A DNA stretch of 10,011 bases from DATNFP01 sp035606335 (GTDB lineage: Bacteria > Bacteroidota > Bacteroidia > Chitinophagales > Chitinophagaceae): assembly GCA_035606335.1 (NCBI GenBank), contig DATNFP010000210.1, positions 1 to 10,011 of the forward strand, written 5' to 3'. Numbering within the stretch: position 1 is the stretch's first letter; the number at the start of each line of letters is the position of its first letter. The notes beneath the pieces are model-generated. The model saw only the letters and a list, made by a program, of their open reading frames with translations, did not search any database and was not told where the DNA came from. Below are positions 7,577 through 10,011 of this stretch, in pieces. The position numbers were made by a program, and so were the translations under genes.

Positions 7577-7595
7577 GCCTGGAAAACTTCAGGCA
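7576..7595 (-). promoter_or_regulatory. GC-rich hairpin abutting the receptor start codon
   Basis: In minus-strand RNA, UGCCUG (7595-7590) pairs perfectly with CAGGCA (7581-7576) over an 8-nt loop. The last A of the 3' arm is the A of the AUG start codon. It is the only GC-rich stem in an otherwise AT-rich leader. Its position would hinder ribosome access when folded, so it may control translation; that role is inference. Confidence 0.4.
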
Positions 7596-7650
7596 AATGT
7601 TGAAAATTTACATGCAGGAAATCTGGAGAAAAATAGAAATAATACTAATG

Positions 7651-7681
7651 TAACTATTATATAACCTTTTAATAATAGTTA
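7651..7681. promoter_or_regulatory. 10-bp inverted repeat between the phased boxes and the receptor gene
   Basis: TAACTATTAT (7651-7660) and ATAATAGTTA (7672-7681) are perfect reverse complements with an 11-nt spacer. The dyad lies where the receptor promoter should be. Minus-strand TACATTAG (7652-7645) matches the -7 consensus at all but one position and overlaps its edge, but no -33 element is seen. The dyad could be an operator or a leader hairpin. Confidence 0.4.
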
Positions 7682-7689
7682 TTATAAAA

Positions 7690-7739
7690 ATTCAGATTTA
7701 ATTCAGTATCCATTCAGAATTTAAACAAAATGTATTCAG
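7690..7739 (-). promoter_or_regulatory. Four CTGAAT direct repeats in 11-bp phase, candidate activator binding array
   Basis: ATTCAG on the plus strand (CTGAAT on the minus strand) occurs exactly at 7690-7695, 7701-7706, 7712-7717 and 7734-7739. Starts are 11, 11 and 22 bp apart, so the array has five helical slots with one empty (7723). The bases between boxes are mostly A/T. This spacing and architecture, about seven conserved bases plus four AT-rich ones per turn, is that of binding sites of OmpR/PhoB-type response regulators. The array is 114-163 bp upstream of the receptor start. The regulator itself is not in the window. Confidence 0.55.
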
Positions 7740-7772
7740 TTTCTTCAGAAAGATTACAACGGAGGTTAAACT

Positions 7773-7808
7773 AAAAAGTAATTCCCATATAAGTCTATAT
7801 GGGAATTA
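7773..7808 (-). terminator. Rho-independent terminator of sucC
   Basis: TAATTCCCATATA (7779-7791) and TATATGGGAATTA (7796-7808) form a perfect 13-bp stem with a 4-nt loop. On the minus strand the stem is followed by CTTTTT (7778-7773). It begins 23 nt after the sucC stop codon and separates sucC from the receptor operon. Confidence 0.85.
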
Positions 7809-7831
7809 TAAAGAGGGATATTTAGTATTGA

Positions 7832-9052
7832 CTAATTAGCGCTTACAGCTTTCTGTACCAGTTCTGCAGCTTCACTTAATAATATAGCAGATTCAACTTT
7901 TAAACCAGAATCTTCAATCAATTTTTTTGCCTGCTCTGCATTTGTACCCTGCAAGCGAACTATGATTGGAATATTGATATTGCCAAGCTTATTATACGCT
8001 TCGATAACGCCCGCTGCAACACGATCGCAACGAACTATACCACCAAATATGTTAATCAAAATCGCTTTTACATGAGGGTCTTTCATTATAATACGGAATC
8101 CTGCTTCCACTGTTTGGGCATTGGCAGTACCCCCTACATCAAGGAAATTGGCTGGTTCGCCACCAGCCAGTTTAATCATATCCATAGTTGCCATCGCAAG
8201 ACCTGCTCCATTAACCATGCAACCAACGTTGCCATCGAGTTTTACATAGTTAAGGTTGTATTCTCCTGCTTCCACTTCGGTTGGGTCTTCCTCGCTTTTG
8301 TCACGCATGTCTGCAATATCAGTATGGCGTATCAAGGCGTTATCATCCAAGTTCATTTTACAATCTACTGCTATTACCTTATCGTCAGCCGATTTGAACA
8401 GCGGGTTGATCTCAAGCATTGAACAATCCAATCCCGCATATGCGTTATATAAGTTGGTAACAAAAGAAACCATGTTTTTAAATGCAAGACCTGACAAGCC
8501 AAAATTGAATGCAATTTTGCGTGCCTGGAATGGTTGTAAAGGGAAATTTGGGTGTACCCATTCTTTAAATATTTTTTCAGGGGTGTTGTGTGCAACCTCT
8601 TCTATATCCATGCCCCCTTCGGTACTATACATGATCACATTTTGCTTCTTTGCCCGGTCGAGAAGTATAGAAAGATAAAATTCTTTGCGTTCGCTTGGGC
8701 CATCATAATACATGTCTTGCGCTACGAGTATTTTATTTACTCTTTTACCCGCAGCTCCTGTCTGGATGGTAACAAGGGTATGGCCGAGTATATTTTTTGC
8801 TACACGCTCTACGTCTTCCGCACTTTTTACCACTGCTACACCATGCTGTTCAGGTACTTCTTTCATTGCTCCTTTTCCGCGACCACCCGCATGTATTTGA
8901 GCTTTAACCACAGCGAATTTGCTGCCTGTATTTATAGATATTTGTTTGTAAGCATTTACAGCATCGTCAACTTTATCAACAGCAATACCTTCCTGTGTAG
9001 GAACGTTATACCTTTTTAATAACTCTTTAGCCTGGTATTCATGCAAATTCAT
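7832..9052 (-). CDS. sucC: Succinyl-CoA synthetase (ADP-forming) beta subunit
   Basis: The beta subunit of the cytoplasmic TCA-cycle enzyme that interconverts succinyl-CoA plus ADP or GDP and phosphate with succinate, CoA and ATP or GTP. The start MNLHEYQAKELLKRYNVP is the family's conserved N-terminus. An ATP-grasp domain covers roughly residues 2-230, with the nucleotide-binding loop AQIHAGGRGKG at 51-61 and LEINPLF near 213-219. The C-terminal CoA-ligase domain has VNGAGLAMATMDM (about 278-290), GGEPANFLDVGG (about 296-307), NIFGGIVRCDRVAAG (about 334-348) and RLQGTN. The length of 406 is slightly above the 388 of E. coli SucC and complete. The alpha subunit, which carries the active-site histidine, is not adjacent. 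The gene lies 63 nt after the DUF72 gene on the same strand and could be cotranscribed with it. It ends at a strong terminator, so it is not part of the receptor operon. Confidence 0.97.
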   Translation of the reverse strand: MNLHEYQAKELLKRYNVPTQEGIAVDKVDDAVNAYKQISINTGSKFAVVKAQIHAGGRGKGAMKEVPEQHGVAVVKSAEDVERVAKNILGHTLVTIQTGAAGKRVNKILVAQDMYYDGPSERKEFYLSILLDRAKKQNVIMYSTEGGMDIEEVAHNTPEKIFKEWVHPNFPLQPFQARKIAFNFGLSGLAFKNMVSFVTNLYNAYAGLDCSMLEINPLFKSADDKVIAVDCKMNLDDNALIRHTDIADMRDKSEEDPTEVEAGEYNLNYVKLDGNVGCMVNGAGLAMATMDMIKLAGGEPANFLDVGGTANAQTVEAGFRIIMKDPHVKAILINIFGGIVRCDRVAAGVIEAYNKLGNINIPIIVRLQGTNAEQAKKLIEDSGLKVESAILLSEAAELVQKAVSAN

Positions 9053-9115
9053 GATAGCAAAAATTTTGGCGAAGATAGCGCAAAATGGGTATGTTGCAAT
9101 ATGAAAGACATATTA

Positions 9116-10011
9116 CTAAAATAAAGAACCTTCTGTATGTATTACAGGAGCATGGATTTTAGTATGGCAATGCTTATTAAGCTGCTCAATAAGATATTTT
9201 ATTAACTCAGGAGAGTGCAATTCTTCGTGCTGGTGCATAAAAAAATAGCATGTTTCCAACCCCTCATTCATCCATTTTTTAATACGTTCTACCCATTCAT
9301 CAATCCGGCTGTAATCTGTAGGGTGCAAGGAATTACCTACAAAGCGTATAAACGTTTCCGGTGTAGATAAATGCATGTGCACACAATCGCGCCTTCCGGC
9401 AGCGTCTGTGATGACGGTTCCCCGTTTGTATTTTCTCAGGAAATCGTATAGGTCTTTATTATATCCTCCCGGCGTAGCATACCAATCCGGGTGGCGTAAC
9501 TCAAGAAAAAGATCCATGTCTGTTGGAATATCATCTATAAATTCCTCAATAGTGGGCAACTGCTTCAGGCCCATTTGCGGATGGGGCATCAGGAAAATGG
9601 GGCCCAGGTTCTCCCCAAATTCAGACACTACGGAAAGAAATGCATCCACCTCTGGTTTGGCATCTTTTAGCCGTCTGAAATGGGTTATAGATTGAGTGAA
9701 TTTTGGGCAAAACTTAAAATCTTTTGCTACCATACTTTTCCACTTTTTTACCTGCTCTACAGGATGGAGATTGTAGAAAAAGCCATTAAATTCTATAGAG
9801 TTAAATTGCTGGGCATAATAAGAGAAAAAGTCTTTTTCTTTTGTGCCTTTGGGATATAATTTTCCAACCCAATCCTTTCTGCCCCATTTGGCACAACCAA
9901 CATAGAATTTAGTTTTCCCCTTTCCCTTTTTCAGCACCTCTTTATTTACCTCCGGATCGGGTGGGAGAGTGAAGTCTATTTTTTTTAGTTCAGCATCGGA
10001 TACCTTACCGA
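9116..10011 (-). CDS. DUF72 (YecE-like) family protein, 5' end beyond the window
   Basis: A protein of the DUF72/YecE family, TIM-barrel-like proteins of uncertain function. Family signatures are FYVGCAKWGRKDWVGKLYP, FNSIEFNGFFYNLHP, FKFCPKFTQSITH, GPIFLMPHPQMG, LFLELRHPDWY, VITDAAGRRD, TFIRFVGNSLHP and a C-terminal CYFFMHQHEELHSPELI block. A GTG at 9937-9935 could give a 273-residue product, but the frame stays open upstream to the window edge. It encodes GKVSDAELKKIDFTLPPDPE then VNKEVLKKGKGK. That extension reads like real protein and runs smoothly into the domain, so the true start is almost certainly outside the window. Active residues are not established for this family. The stop is followed after 63 nt by sucC on the same strand, with no convincing terminator between them. 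Confidence 0.88.
   Translation of the reverse strand, partial: GKVSDAELKKIDFTLPPDPEVNKEVLKKGKGKTKFYVGCAKWGRKDWVGKLYPKGTKEKDFFSYYAQQFNSIEFNGFFYNLHPVEQVKKWKSMVAKDFKFCPKFTQSITHFRRLKDAKPEVDAFLSVVSEFGENLGPIFLMPHPQMGLKQLPTIEEFIDDIPTDMDLFLELRHPDWYATPGGYNKDLYDFLRKYKRGTVITDAAGRRDCVHMHLSTPETFIRFVGNSLHPTDYSRIDEWVERIKKWMNEGLETCYFFMHQHEELHSPELIKYLIEQLNKHCHTKIHAPVIHTEGSLF

Noticed and set aside
7744..7748. TTCAG as a possible fifth box of the phased array
   Set aside because: It lacks the leading A and is two bases out of the 11-bp phase, so it was left out of the array.
8256..8678. Open frames of 116-155 codons on the plus strand across 8072-9019
   Set aside because: They lie opposite sucC, whose protein is conserved throughout. 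Their translations lack any recognisable motif and are rich in residues expected from antisense reading.
9053..9090. Short direct repeat GATAGC-CAAAAT-like just upstream of sucC
   Set aside because: Two imperfect copies of about a dozen bases with an internal difference (GATAGCAAAAAT versus GATAGCGCAAAAT); too short and no matching promoter element nearby.
9098..9114. Small hairpin AATATG-AAAGA-CATATT after the DUF72 stop codon
   Set aside because: Only six mostly A/T pairs and no T-run on the minus strand, so it is too weak to call a terminator between DUF72 and sucC.
9375..9695. 106-codon plus-strand open frame opposite the DUF72 gene
   Set aside because: It is antisense to a well-recognised family protein and has no credible start region or protein signature.

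Overview
The window looks like chromosomal DNA of a Bacteroidota bacterium, probably from the Chitinophagaceae/Sphingobacteriia side. The evidence is the AT-rich composition, a secreted adhesin ending in a type B type IX secretion (T9SS) sorting domain, a TonB-dependent receptor with an N-terminal carboxypeptidase-regulatory-like domain, AT-rich leaders without clear Shine-Dalgarno sequences, and an exact match to the Bacteroidota -7 promoter element TAnnTTTG. The genus assignment is inference only.

Layout from left to right. (1) 1-373, minus strand: the 5' end of a small secreted-protein gene runs off the left edge. Immediately upstream of it lies a frameshifted relic of a paralogous copy, so this is an old tandem duplication of about 248 bp. 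(2) 374-2977, plus strand: an AT-rich leader, then a 790-residue modular adhesin (jelly-roll-like head, three Ig-like repeats, three PKD-like modules, type B T9SS C-terminal domain). It ends at a perfect 30-bp palindrome shared with the convergent gene on the right. (3) 3019-3519, minus strand: a 151-residue membrane protein of unknown function. Its exact -7 element sits between the arms of an 11-bp perfect inverted repeat. (4) 3542-7739, minus strand: a two-gene operon encoding a TonB-dependent outer-membrane receptor and, 16 nt downstream, a lipoprotein with a right-handed beta-helix. The operon ends in a clear intrinsic terminator and begins with a complex control region. That region has four CTGAAT boxes in an 11-bp phase, a 10-bp dyad, and a GC-rich hairpin abutting the receptor start codon. 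(5) 7773-10011, minus strand: a DUF72 protein whose 5' end is outside the window, then sucC (succinyl-CoA synthetase beta subunit) with its own strong terminator.

How the genes work together. The receptor and the beta-helix lipoprotein most likely form one outer-membrane uptake or binding system. It resembles a SusC/SusD pair in layout, but a beta-helix lipoprotein occupies the SusD position. The boxes upstream have the spacing used by OmpR/PhoB-type response regulators, so the system may answer to a nutrient-limitation two-component system; phosphate is one guess and is not shown. SucC is a TCA-cycle housekeeping enzyme whose partner gene sucD is not in the window. No tRNA, rRNA, CRISPR array, transposase or phage gene was seen.
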